Below, one piece after another: positions 32,685 through 44,453 of a stretch of 64,000 nucleotides of DNA. The notes beneath the pieces were generated by a model. The model worked only from the letters and a program-made list of their open reading frames with translations. It had not been told where the DNA came from and did no database searches. Source of the stretch: Lotus japonicus (taxonomy: Eukaryota; Streptophyta; Magnoliopsida; Fabales; Fabaceae); contig NC_080043.1 of NCBI RefSeq assembly GCF_012489685.1, positions 56,690,289-56,754,288 of the forward strand, in the 5' to 3' direction. A program made the translations under genes and the position numbers. Positions within the stretch are counted from its first letter, which is position 1. The number at the start of each line of letters is the position of its first letter.

Positions 32685-34365
32685 CGCGAAAAAGCAAAAA
32701 TCCTCTCATTTTCACCATTGGAGGCCCAAATTCGTGGAGAGCAAGGGGGGAGGAGATTTTCGCGAAAACTTGACCAATCTTCGTGCAGTTCGTCCCTACT
32801 TCTAGGTATCAAGGTAACTAACACGATTCCTACCTCTGATTGTTGTTTCTGTTGCGTTTCTGAAGTCGTTTCTGTGCTCTAAGTTTTGAGCTTTTTCTAA
32901 AATTGTCCGATTTCTCTGATTTCTCGCTTGGGTTATGTTCCTTATGTTCCCCTGAGTCTAAAACCTCTGTCAGTAAACTCTGATTGCGATTCAGTTGTCC
33001 AGGATCTGAAAAATTGACTCAAAACTCTTTTTGTCTCACATTTCGAAACTTTATTGTCAAAAAGACTTAATCTGACTTCGTGCCTTTAGGATTTGTTGTC
33101 ACGGATGTCATGAGGATCATTGCTGTCAAATTTGTTTTCAGAACTGATAACTTTGAAGTTTTGAGCCTTTATTTTGGACCAAAATGCCCCTGCGTAGTCG
33201 TATTTCGACCCGATTGTCCGAAAATTGTTCTGACAGTTTCTTTGCCTTAGTTTTACCCTAAAACTACCTTGTGAATTGATTTGATCAAAGAAAAAGAGCC
33301 GAAGCCCTTTTTCCTTTGAGGCCGTGGACTATTTCCTTTAGGGGGGAGTTTTTCGGTTTCGAAAACTTGTCTTTTCGTACCTGATTGTCCTATTCTGAAG
33401 CTTTAATGCTTTGTCTATCGTTTATGTATTGTTTTGCGATCGAACTAATCGATTTTGTTTGGATTCTGCTTTGTTTTTCTCCGAGGTTCAGTTGAGGGAA
33501 CTTTGGAAGACTCAGAGCAATTGTTTGAGGAGAACTTTGTTTGCGAAGCTGGAACAGCTCGAGGTTAGGGCAACTTGCTATATTTAGCTATGATTGCATG
33601 ATAGGCGTCAATAAATTCGACTTATGCTTTATCTGATGTTGTTTATGATGATGATTTATTGTTATGATTGTTTTCATAACTTATGATATTGATGATGTGT
33701 TGAATTGAGCGTTTTGACGCAACTTCGGAGTGGAGGTTCATTGACCTGGTGATCTTTGACATTTCGGGTGGGATGAACAACCCTAGGCAAGTCCGAATGT
33801 GGGGTTTGAGACTTAGCCATTTGTTGGGATTCGTTGGAATTCCTAGACTTTCCCCGGGAAATGTATTTTGGGTGGTTGATTTTGGAAACTTAGAATGATA
33901 GAGCTTTCGAAAAATAAAGACTTGGGAAACTTAGACTTTGAGAAATAAACTCATAATTTGACTAATTTGAATTGAAATCATTTTTATTAACGTTTAAGCA
34001 TAGGAGAACTGAAGGGGAAAAATATTTACGAAAGGCGGGGAAAAGTCAACCTTTGTTGTGGGTTTGGAGAGTTATCGGAATTGGGAAAGCCACTAAGGTG
34101 AGCTATGGTGATGATTGAAAGTCACCGAGTACGTTAGTACTCTTGGGGAGTGTTGTGGAGCCGTGTTGTATTGACCGACACTAGACCCTCGTGTAATCTT
34201 GTTGGTGGAGTTGTGTTGTATTGACCGACACTAACTCTTGGGTTGTTTTGAGTTTGGGTCGGAGCAGTTTTTGACCATCGAGATTTGATGAGTTAGATGA
34301 CTCAAGAAGTCATCAAGGGTGATCGCACTCCTTTCATAAATAATTGTCTTTTGTCGCCGAATCGA

Positions 34366-34616
34366 CATATACCTTCGGGTACAGTATATCTATATACCTT
34401 CGGGTACCGTATATACCTTCGGGTACAGTATATCTACATACCTTCGGGTACAGTATATACCTTCGGTACAGTATATCTATATACCTTCGGGTACAGTATA
34501 TACCTTCGGGTACAGTATATCTATATACCTTCGGGTACAGTATATACCTTCGGGTACAGTATATGCCTTCGGGTACAGTATATCTATATACCTTCGGGTA
34601 CAGTATATACCTTCGG
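34366..34616 (+). repeat. Minisatellite of UUCG-tetraloop units in LTR leader
   Basis: About twelve copies of TATACCTTCGGGTACAG in alternating spacings of about 20 and 25 bp. The core TACC-TTCG-GGTA is a perfect hairpin whose loop is the very stable C(UUCG)G tetraloop in RNA. Ten copies keep the loop and both closing pairs; one has TGCC (still G-U pairing), one lost a G, and the last is truncated. Confidence 0.95.
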
Positions 34617-34950
34617 AGCTTCACTGAGGCGTGAGACTTCGTGAAAGCATGGAACTTCACTGAAGCGTGAGACTTCGTGAAAGTGAGTAAGCTTCACTGA
34701 GGCGTGAGACTTCGTGAAAGCAGAAACTTCACTGAGGCGGGAGACCTCGTGGAGACGGGAACCTTTGCTGAAGCGGGAGACTTTGCGGAGGCGTGCAACT
34801 TCACTGAAGCGTGAGACTTCGTGAAGGCGCGAAACTTCACTGAAGCGTGAGACTTCGTGAATGTGTGAGATTTCACTGAAGCGTGAGACTTCGTGAAAGC
34901 GTAAGACCCCATTGAAGCGTGAGACTTCATGGAAGCGTGAGATTTCATCG
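34616..34950 (+). repeat. About 32-bp minisatellite (CTTCACTGAAGCGTGAGA) in LTR leader
   Basis: Roughly ten imperfect units alternating CTTCACTGAAGCGTGAGA and CTTCGTGAAAGCG. Contains GAAG-CGTGAGA-CTTC, again a short stem-loop. Directly abuts the tetraloop array. Confidence 0.9.
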
Positions 34951-35904
34951 TCGTTTACCCTAGGGCAACGACAGGGAACATTGGTTTAGTTGGATACGTG
35001 TGTGTTGGGAGGAGGATACATTGTTTGACTAACCTTATCACCTAACTTCATATGTTGAGATTATGATGATTTGATGTTGATGAACATCGTTAGGTATTAA
35101 TGATTGAACTGTGTAGGAGATTCGAGAACATGCTATGTATATACCTTAGAGTAGGCAATACATAACTTATATGTATATATATACAACATATGTATATATC
35201 CCCTTTATCACAAGTTGATTGTATATCTATTGTATTCTGTAAGTTGACCCTAGCGCCTTGGCTTTGTTTGTATGTTTGTGTTTGGGCGGTCGGCCTGCTG
35301 CCAGGCGTCTGTCAGCCGGTTCGTGATGATTCGTTGTGCGGGAAAGACCCGGAGCGGAACGACTATTACTGAAGCTTTCGACGAGGACCCGGACTTCATG
35401 CCTGATCGAGGGAGGGTCGATGATAGTAGTGTGGGGTATGGGTGGTTAGAGTCTTTTGGAGTTGGTTGTTACTGTAATAGCTCTGATTCGTTTTGCTTTT
35501 GGGACAGGGTAGGTTCCCGATGCATGGCTTTTTGTGTGGTTCTCTTACGGAGGGATCACAGTGAGTCAGTCGGACCATAGGGGTCTTTGCTTAGGCCATT
35601 TTGAGGCCGACTTTCTCCTAGTGGTTTGTAATTATACTTTTTCTCACTCACACTTCTGGATCTGTAAATATTTGCCTACGGGCACACTACTTTGGAGTCA
35701 CTGCGAGTGTGTGTGACGTGGAAGTGCAGCTGAGGCTGTACATGTTTATATTTGTTGTTTATCGGTTAGTTTAGTTGTTGGGTTCTGTCTTTATTTCTTT
35801 ATTGCTTTTATTAAAAGGAAACAAACAAAAAAAAAAATTACCTGTTTTCCGCGTAAAGATTATTTTTGGTTACTAAAGTGACACCTGGAAATCGGGGTGT
35901 TACA

Positions 35905-36791
35905 GTCGGTCAACGGGAATAATTGACAAGCTGAGTTCTAGGGAAACCGTTCCTGAAGTTAAGGAGGAAGGTGAGATTCTCGAGGAGCCAATTATTGGGG
36001 AACGGCTTCTTGGTGATTCGAATGTTGTGGTGGGGTCAAGGAAGCTCAAACTTTTGAAAAGGAATAACGGCGCTGCTAATTTGTTGCCACATGGTGAGAA
36101 GGGTATTTTGGGGAATTCAGAATTGGGGAAGCCTCGTACTGGAGTTGTGGCCCAAGAAGGTAGTTCCCAGCCTGGAAACCGGGCCCATTTTGATGTGGGC
36201 CAAGCTGTGGGAGTAGCTATTCTTGACTCGGCTTCCACCTGTAAGGATAAGGATTCTGATAACGGTGGGTCCCCAAACCTTGAATATGTGCCTCCGAATG
36301 AATCAGAAGCGGACCAGAGTAAAGAAATTGGGGAGAACAGCTCTGTGCCTTTGCCCGACGGAGCCGAGGAAGCTGCTGGCGCTGTCGACGGTGGCTTGGT
36401 GATGGGTTCTCAGGTTGTTTCCGGTTCCCGTGGTCCTATCGACGTGGTGGAGCCTGTTCCGCCAACGGGTCAGTCTCGTTCCAATTCCAGTGGGCCTTCG
36501 TGGCTTCTAAGGAGTAATGCGGCAAGGAAAAAGGTTAGGCAGCATGCCTTTTCATCTATTAGTAATTCTGGGTCTGGTACCGGTTTAAATGGGGGGGTTA
36601 AGGATGTGTGGTTGAAGGATGTGGAGTCTGAGGCTAGGAGTATTTGGAATGAGGGGAAGGAATTGGGTGTTACGGCTTTAGGGAATGAGGAGGATGTTAT
36701 TCAGCGGCTGGTTCCTTTGGAACAACGTGATGCGCAAGTAGCTCATTGTTCAGGAGTTGTTCCACGCGGGAGTCAGGAAGGTTTACCATGA
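35905..36791 (+). pseudogene. LINE ORF1, C-terminal part, truncated by LTR element
   Basis: Open from the LTR junction to a TGA at 36789-36791. The product is Gly/Ser/acidic and contains ILEEPIIGERLLGDSNVVVG and SNAARKKVRQHAFSSISNSG. In plant L1-type LINEs ORF1 encodes an RNA-binding protein with N-terminal RRM-like/DUF4283 and zinc-knuckle domains; those would lie upstream and are lost to the insertion and the gap. Its stop overlaps the ORF2 start as ATGA (36788-36791), pointing to reinitiation. Confidence 0.7.
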
Positions 36792-39044
36792 AGCTCTTAT
36801 CTTTTAATGTTCGTGGCTTGGGTAATCTGGCCAAAAGAAGGGTGATTCGTGAGATTGTCGCTAGAGAGCAGGTTGAGTTATTGTGCATTCAGGAGTCTAA
36901 GTTGCATTCTGTTGATGGAAGACTTTGTGCCCAGTTGTGGGGCGACACTGATTGTGAGTGGCGCTTTGTGCCAGCAATCAACCATGCTGGAGGGCTAATT
37001 TGTATTTGGAAGCAGGGTATTTTCTCTTTGCAAGAGAGTGTGATTGGCCCAGGTTATTTGGGGTTGATTGGTGTCTGGGGTGCAGAGGGAATTGATTGTG
37101 TAATAGTTAATGTGTATTCACCTTGTAGCCTTCATGAGAAGAGGGTGCTGTGGGAAAATCTTTTGACTTGGAAAAGGAATTGTTCAGTGGATGCCTGGTG
37201 TGTGGCGGGGGACTTTAATGCTGTGAGGAGTGAGGAGGAGAGGAGGGGTGCTTCTTTGGGCGGGTCGTCTCAAAGGAGGGAAATTGCAGATTTCAATAAC
37301 TTCATAGTTGATATGGAGTTGTTGGATATTCCCTTATCCGGCCGAAAGTTTACGTGGTATAGGCCTAATGGGCATGCTCACAGTAGGCTTGACAGGTTTC
37401 TGGTTTCACAGAGTTGGCTACAGTTTTGGCCAGCTAGCTCACAATTGGTTCTTGATAGGGACATTTCTGATCATTGTCCTTTGCTGTTGCGCAGTTTGGT
37501 CCAGAATTGGGGGCCTAAGCCTTTCCGGGTTATGAATTGTTGGTTAGCGGATTTCCGGTTTGATCCATTTGTGAAGAGCACTTGGGCTGAGATGTGTGTT
37601 GATGGCTGGGGTGCTTTTGTGCTCAAACAGAAACTCAAAATTCTCAAGTCCAAGCTGAAGGAGTGGAATTTGGAGGTGTTTGGGGATCTCCGGGAGAAGT
37701 GGAACCTGGCTGTACATCGTATAAATGATCTTGATAGGAAGGAGGAAGAGTCAGGGTTGTCTGAGGAGGAGAACCAGGAGAGGTTACAACAGCTGCATGC
37801 TTTTTGGTCTGTTTTGAAGCTTCATGAGTCTCTTTTATGCCAAAAGTCGAGGTCCAGGTGGTTGAAAGAGGGGGATCAAAATACCAAGTATTTTCATTCT
37901 TTGATCAATTGGAGGCGCAGGACAAATTCCATGTTGGGTCTTATGATTGATGATGTCTGGGAGGATGATCCTTCAAAAGTGAAGGAGGAGGTTACTTGTT
38001 TCTTTAGGAACAAGTTCTCTGTTGAGCCTTCCGCTGGATTGTGCTTGAGTGGTGTGCCTTTTGCTTCAGTATCGGCTGCGGATAATGCACTCTTATCGGG
38101 TCCGTTTGATGCAGCTGAGATCAAGGAGGCAGTGTGGGAGTGTGGGGGAGATAAAAGTCCTGGTCCTGATGGGTATAATTTCAGATTTGTGCAGCACTTC
38201 TGGGATATTTTGGAATCTGATTTTCGGAGGGTTGTGGATGATTTTTGGCGTAGGGGGGTGTGGCCACGTGGTAGCAATGCCTCTTTTATTGCTTTGATTC
38301 CGAAAGTTGATTCTCCGCATAGCTTGAATGATTTCCGGCCTATTTCTCTGATTGGTTGTCTGTACAAGGTGATTTCTAAATTGCTGGCCAATAGATTCAA
38401 GATTGTGTTGCCTAAGCTTATCAGTGCAAATCAGTTTGCGTTTTTGGGGGGGAGGAACATGCTGGACAGTGTGGTGATTGTGAATGAGGCGTTGGGGATT
38501 GCTAAAAGGGCCAAGCGACCGACTGTCGTCTTTAAGGTTGATTATGAGAAGGCTTATGATTCAGTGCGTTGGGATTTTCTCTTATATATGCTTGATCGAA
38601 TGGGGTTGTGCAGGAAGTGGATTAATTGGATTAAAAGCTGTTTGGAATCTGCTTCTGTCTCTGTTTTGGTGAATGGGAGCCCTGGTGCAGAATTTAATAT
38701 GCAGAAAGGCCTGAGGCAGGGTGATCCGTTGGCCCCTTTCTTGTTTCTGGTGGTAGCAGAAGGCTTACATGGGCTATTTCAGCAAGCGGTTCGATGTGAC
38801 AAATTTAAGGGATTCATGTTTGATAGGGAGGGGGAGTTGGTGGCAGATATATTGCAATTTGCAGATGATACAGTTTTCATTGGGGAAGCTTCTGTGAGGA
38901 ATATCACTACCATCAAGTGTGTGTTGAGATGCTTTGAACTGGTTTCTGGTCTCAAGGTTAATTTTCATAAGAGTAAGCTGGCTGGTGTGGCAGTGGAGGG
39001 GAGAACTGTATCTATATTTGCTGCAATTTTAAATTGTAAGCAGA
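36788..39044 (+). CDS. LINE ORF2 part 1: endonuclease and reverse transcriptase
   Basis: From the ATG at 36788 the frame encodes an apurinic-type endonuclease (SFNVRGLGN, CIQESK, VNVYSP, AGDFNAV, SRLDRFLV, ISDHCPLL), a linker, and the non-LTR reverse transcriptase (DKSPGPDGYN, LNDFRPISLIGC, KVDYEKAYDSVRW, GLRQGDPLAPFLF, catalytic FADD with Asp at about residues 693-694). It is intact up to LNCKQ, where a Helitron enters at 39044/39045, and continues at 42808. ORF2 copies the LINE RNA at a nicked target. Without the second part and ORF1 the copy is dead. Confidence 0.93.
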
Positions 39045-40504
39045 CTAGATTTTTCACCCGTGCGTTGCACGGGGGAGCATATATCAATTAATTCATACTT
39101 TATAAACAAATAAATATGTATAAATCAGCACAATAATATGACGATGGCTTTTAAAAAGACATAAATTTACACCAATTGACCAAAATATTTAAACGGTTGC
39201 CATAAATAGAAGAACATACACCTGTATAGATTAAATCATGCACTGAATGATATAAAAATTGATAATAAACCATCAAATAAGAACAACTCCATTATGAAAA
39301 GAATTTGAGGTTCTACACAGTTTCGCAATGAATGATATAAAAAATTGATAATAAATCAGCAAAATGATGTCTAGTTGATCCAAGCTATTCTCAAGGAAAA
39401 CTCCTCTATTTTTTCTTGGACCTGGGCATTGTAAATGGAAAGGAATTAATTACTCCAACTTACAATTAAAAATCAAACACATAAATCCCATTATATATTG
39501 TATAATAACATGAAATTCGATTTAAAAAAAGCATTTACTGAAGACGAAGATATATAGACGTATTCAATCTACTACAGCAATTTAACAATTAAGTTTAAAC
39601 CTGCAACTATAAATATTAAAATAATGATAAATTAGTTGCCTTCTAGATTTAAAATCAACAATAGGATAAAGAGGAGGAAAAAACTGACTTACCAATCAAA
39701 TGTTATTGATGACCTCTTCATATACAACGTTCCGTGTACAGTTTGAAATTACGTTTGAATGACAGTTTATAGGTCCAACAATAAAATTCATTTTACCGTT
39801 CCATGTTAAAATTATCATCAATATTATCTGGGGGATTATCAATCTTATAAACAACAATTATCAACTTAGAGTATCAATTCATTATGGGGGAGTTTCAATC
39901 TAACAAACTATATAAAATTGTAATTTATTTTTGGAGATCATGAACCGATAAAGAGTTGAACAGTAGATAAGATCAAAAGGGAAAAATATAACGAAAAAAC
40001 TGTTATGGGCATAGTAAGCAACAAAACTTAGATATTAACAAAAAAAATAGGCGTCTAGAAGGTATTTAATTAAAAAAATAGAATTTAAAAAGATATAGAT
40101 ATAAAATTTCAGTTAAGTTCATCATTCTATTTTTTTTAGTTAAACATGCGTATTCTGTTCAATGGATAAGGGTTATGAATAACAATTTTTTGCAAAAAAC
40201 AATTAATAATAATACAAACAGGGGAAAATGTCCTTTGAGACTCAAAATAACTTATTTCATTCAATTCATTTTCGTTCGGACCAAAAGACAACAAAACAGA
40301 GACCTGAATAAACTAATTTGTCATCTCAAAACATACTAATAATAGGCAGATTAAACATTAAGATTGAAATGAAACTGAAAAAATGGAAAACACCACACTG
40401 ACGAACTAACTAACATCCAGGACTACAAAACAACACACTTAACAGCTTGAAAAGACAACCACAATAACAAAACATCAAAACAGCCAACACAACAAAAAAC
40501 AGTC

Positions 40505-41545
40505 TTCAGATCTTCTCCTTTTTCATTGCTTTCAGGGGTTTCTGGCCAGCAACTGAGACTCCAACAACTTCGGCATCAGGGGGATTGACGCTTGGAAGGA
40601 GGGGAAATCTGGCTTTCAAAAGATACATCCACTTCAGGCTCTTTAGCAGTTTCAGCAACTTGGATAGCTTTAGCAGATTCAACACCAACACTCTTCATCT
40701 ACAATAAAAAGAGACATGATAACGATGCCATTATTTTGCTGTATATAAAGCCAGGAAAAAATTAAATAGAAAACAGAAATATCTTGTATAAACCTTTTCC
40801 TTAGACTTCAAATATGTTTTAGTAGATTTTTAGTTGAACTAATGCAAGCAAGAGGAACAGCAGTAGCTTGAGGAGATTGCTCGCCACTGGAACCATCAGA
40901 ATCAGCTGACTTATTGATGTCCAATTCACCAGCAGGTTCAATCTATTTTAAGGTTATACCAAGTTTTGCAGACTTATCTCCAACAATCTAAAATAGAATA
41001 CATAAATATCAATTCACAAAAGAGAACTTAATAATGAACATAAATTTAAGAAGCATATTTATAACTTGTAAAAAATTTACTTTAACTTTTGGAGTTGGAT
41101 CAGAAGGGACATGAGAGATTCGCTGAGTATCCGAACTCAAGTCAACAGCAGGAGAAATAGACGTAATATTTGAATTAGAAGAGCCTAACACCTTTCCAGT
41201 AGGTACAATAGAATTAATTAGGGGTGTATAGACCTGAGTGTCTTTGCGAAGATCAACAACTACTCGACAATAAATTCTTCATTCATGTCCTACAAAGCAA
41301 AAGATATTATATTAACTAATCAAGGGATAAAAGAATTATAATGGGCTGTAAAAAGATGAACCATCAGACTGGGGGTTTCGCAGATAGACTTAAACTGGGC
41401 AATAATATTAGGATCTTTTAGTACCTTCTAGGATGACTTGAACCTAGAATTGGAATCGTTGTCAACTTCAATCTCGAATAAGAACGTTTTGTCAATCAAA
41501 TCTAGAATTTCAGGAGGCACCATTGGATCATATGGGTCCTGAAAT
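40505..41545 (-). pseudogene. RPA1-like (replication protein A large subunit) gene fragment in Helitron
   Basis: Exon-like pieces on the minus strand. 41540-41350 encodes PPEILDLIDKTFLFEIEVDN, a stop, then KVLKDPNIIAQFKSICETP, resembling the C-terminal OB-fold of plant RPA1-like proteins. 41200-41090 and 40990-40850 encode Ser/Thr-rich tail pieces. 40700-40509 gives SPPSKRQSPDAEV and a lysine-rich end (MKKEKI), like the usual tail of these proteins. RPA1-like genes are often carried by plant Helitrons. The similarity is judged by eye; stops show it is degenerate. Confidence 0.5.
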
Positions 41546-41677
41546 AAAAAGAATAATCACATTAATAACCATTAAAGAATAGTTGAATAATGCAAAATCA
41601 AGAAATACCTTGTGAGATTTGTCAACCAATTCAAAACAACCTGTAAAGAACAAACTCAAAGTCAGGTCTATTTCTAG

Positions 41678-42109
41678 TTAGGAATAATTAGTTAAAATAA
41701 TAATAGTATATAGGAAACAATTAACCTTTTCCGCAGAGGGGGAGGGGGAGAAGACGGGGACTGGGGCTCGGAGAGTGAAACGACATCGTTGTCGGCGGGG
41801 ACAAGAAGCCATGTGCATGAAAGATAGGTTATGGGAAGTAAAACCGTGATGAGGATAATGATGAGGAGCGTCGAATGGAGGGGGAGAGGATGAAGAATCC
41901 AGATATGGAGATGAGGAAGATTTATGATATGAGTGGAAGAGATAATTGGGGAAACATCTAGAGAAGAAATTTGATTGGTGGAGTGAAAGGTGGAAGGTGG
42001 AAGGTGGAAGGTTAATTAGAAACAGAATTAATAAATGCTCAAAATTTAAATTCAAAATGGCACTAAAGGAAGACAGAACACGGATTGGGGTGCTAGTGGG
42101 AATGAACAT
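41678..42109 (-). other. Open frame of unknown origin in Helitron
   Basis: A 143-codon minus-strand frame, hydrophobic and Ser/Pro-rich at first, then MASCPRRQRCRFTLRAPVPV ending near a GAAAAG/GTTAAT donor-like site. It may be a captured leader plus first exon. I recognise no family. Confidence 0.25.
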
Positions 42110-42807
42110 TAGTTATTGGACAATGAGGGGGTAAACCAAATTGAAAAAAAAAAGGGATACAAACTGTCTGGAAAAAATTTGATGAGGTTGGGGGAGGAGA
42201 AAGAGAAAAAACATTAATGAGATAGTGGGACTGAGAAGATAGGAAGATGAAGGGAATAAAATATAATAAAATATTAGGGAGGGGAATAAAATCTAATTAA
42301 ATAATGAGTGGGAAATAAAATATTGTAGTTTATTCAGGGTGGGGGAATAAAATATTCTCAAATATTTGAGGAGCTGACACATCAGCTAATCACTTCTTGG
42401 AGTGATTCTGTTTTAATATAAGTATTGATTATAATTAAGGTACAGATTTATACCAAGAAAAAAAGGTACAGATAAAATTTGATTGATAAAAAAAATGCCA
42501 TGAAAGGTTTTATCGAGAATGGGGGAGTAATTTTATGTTTTTTTGGAAACAAACAAAATAGTGGGAGAGAGAATGAGTTCTTAATAATGAAGGAAGATAG
42601 TGGGAGAGAGAATGGTGAGTGGAGCATGATAAAAAAACAGAAAAAAGAAGGAAATGCCACGTGTACAGTAAAAAGGAGATAAGAGCTTGTAGAATGCCAT
42701 GTGGAATTCCACTAAGTCTAAGATTGCATGAGAGAGCAGAATGCTTGTGGTTGCGACACATCAGCATTTGGTCCTTTGAACCTTTGCTCTTTTAATAGTA
42801 TTATTGA

Positions 42808-44201
42808 TGTCAATTCCTTTTCTCTACTTAGGAATTCCAGTGGGGGGCAGGCCGAGTAGGGTGCATTTTTGGGATCCTGTAATTCAGAAATTGAGAGGCA
42901 GATTGTCAAAGTGGAAGCAGAAATTGGTTTCGTTTGGAGGGCGGATTTGCTTAATTCAAAGTGTGTTGTCGTCTCTTCCACTTTTTTATCTTTCTTTCTT
43001 CAAAATGCCAGCAGAGGTGGTGAGAGTCTGTACAAGATTAATGAGGAGTTTCTTGTGGGGTGGATCTGAGGATGTTTTTAAAATTGCCTGGGTTAAGTGG
43101 TCTGATGTCTGTAAGCCGAAGGAGCTAGGTGGCCTGGGGCTAAAAGACTTGGCTATGTTTAATAAGGCTCTTGTGGGGAAGTGGAAGTGGCGATTTTTGA
43201 ATGACTCAGACAGTTTTTGGTGTAGGGTAATTAAGGCACAGTCTGATAGTTCCCCTTGGTGGAAGGATGTGAATTCTTTGTGTTGTGGTGAGCCTGTGCG
43301 TTGGTTTGATGCAGGTCTCAAGAAGGACCTGGGGATGGGAGATAAAACTGGTTTCTGGTTAGAAGATTGGACGGGTTCCGGCCAGCTTGAGGGGCGTTTT
43401 CACCGGTTGTTTAATTTGTCTAGGAAGAAGTATGCGACTGTTCATGAGATGGGGGAGTGGCGTGAGGGGGAGTGGACTTGGAGGTTGACCTGGAGGAGGG
43501 GGTTGCGGGGGAGAGAGGAATTGTGGTTGCAGGAGTTGCTCCATGTGGCAGATACTGGTATCCTGCGGGAGGGGAGGCCGGATAGGTGGTTGTGGGAGCC
43601 AGGGGAGGAAGGAGCTTATTCTGTTAACTCAGCTTATTCTTTTTTGCAGGTAGAGGTGGAGGAGGTTCCTGATGTTGATTTTAAGCAAATTTGGAGTAGC
43701 CTTGCACCATCTAATGTGAAATCTTTTGTCTGGCGCCTGATGCTCAATCGAGTTCAAACGAAGACAAATTTACGGCGGAGACATGTTATCCTTGATGACC
43801 AGAGTCTGGCTTGCTCCTTTTGTCAGCTTCAGGATGAGACGAGTGACCATTTGTTTTGCACTTGTGCGTTTTCCATGGCCATCTGGCGCATGGTGCTTGG
43901 TTGGTTTGGGGTGTCCACAGCTTTACCATCACTGGTTAAGGCTTTGTTTGTCCAGTTTCCAGTGTTTAGTAGGTGCAGCTCCAAGAGGGAGGCCTTGGTG
44001 ACAGTTTGGATGGCGACTTGTTGGTCACTTTGGCTGATGCGTAACAGAGTAATTTTTGATAATGGGGAACTGGATGCAGGTTTGGTCTTGGACTTGATTC
44101 AAGTTCGTTCCTGGCATTGGATAAAGGCGAAGAGGGTGAATTTCCAGAATTCTCTTTTTGAATGGAAGTTGTCCCCATTGGCTTGCTTGGATTCTTTGTG
44201 A
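42808..44201 (+). CDS. LINE ORF2 part 2: RT thumb/tether and zinc-binding domain
   Basis: Resumes with MSIPFLYLGIPVGG, the motif that follows LNCKQ in intact LINEs, and continues as one open frame to a stop at 44199-44201. It includes KWKQKLVSFGGRICLIQSVL, a WGG..DV/KI segment, and the zf-RVT domain (IWSSLAPSNVKSFVWRLMLN, CSFCQLQDETSDHLFCTCAF). No further damage is visible, so the Helitron came in while the LINE was young. Confidence 0.93.
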
Positions 44202-44453
44202 TTTTGCAGGGGCTTGTTGCTGGTGTAGGATGTTGTCTGGTGTTTCTCTAGGCTGGTTTTATTGGGGTGAATGTTTGTATGGGAGGGTGGGGTATTTCTA
44301 GTGCTGATTGTTTGTTTTTGTTGTAGGTTGTTGGGTTTTCTGTTTTCCTTGCTTTCTGTTTTTCAATTTCTTCTTATCTCTTGTATTTGGGTTAGCACCT
44401 TGTGCTAAATTTAAATGCAATTCTTTTGTTTATAAAAAAAAAAGAAAAAAAGA
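44202..44453 (+). other. LINE 3' UTR and poly(A) tail
   Basis: T/G-rich 3' UTR ending in a tail of A-runs (44433-44453), the usual 3' terminus of a LINE insertion. The 5' flank is unknown, so no target duplication can be tested. Confidence 0.8.

Larger units (their letters stand above)
31983..35904 (+). repeat. 3' LTR (3922 bp) of plus-strand Ty3 chromovirus
   Basis: From TGTAAGACCTGG to GGGGTGTTACA. TATA box CTATAAATAG at 32675-32684. The transcribed part holds two minisatellites (34366-34616 and 34616-34950), then a block shared with the other Ty3 LTRs (about 35240-35325, including GGGCGGTCGGCCTGCTGCCAG in whole or part). It interrupts a LINE: coding sequence of LINE ORF1 begins directly at 35905. 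Confidence 0.93.
39045..42807 (-). mobile_element. Helitron (3763 bp) inside LINE ORF2
   Basis: Read on the minus strand it begins TCAATAATACTATTAAAAG and ends CTAG. A hairpin CCCGTGC-AAC-GCACGGG (39073-39057) lies 12 nt before the end. The insertion is exactly between A (39044) and T (42808), with no target duplication, as expected for Helitrons. Removing it restores the LINE reading frame, which confirms both ends. No Rep/helicase is recognisable, so it is non-autonomous. Besides the RPA1-like remnant it holds AT-rich sequence (39080-40500 and 42110-42800) without genes. Confidence 0.93.

Noticed and set aside
34297..34660. Open frames on both strands with repetitive Tyr/Gly/Thr-rich products
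   Set aside because: They are translations of the minisatellite; every frame is open because the unit lacks stops.
39045..39091. C-terminal extension of LINE ORF2 into RALHGGAYIN
   Set aside because: These codons are Helitron terminus sequence; the true ORF2 resumes at 42808.
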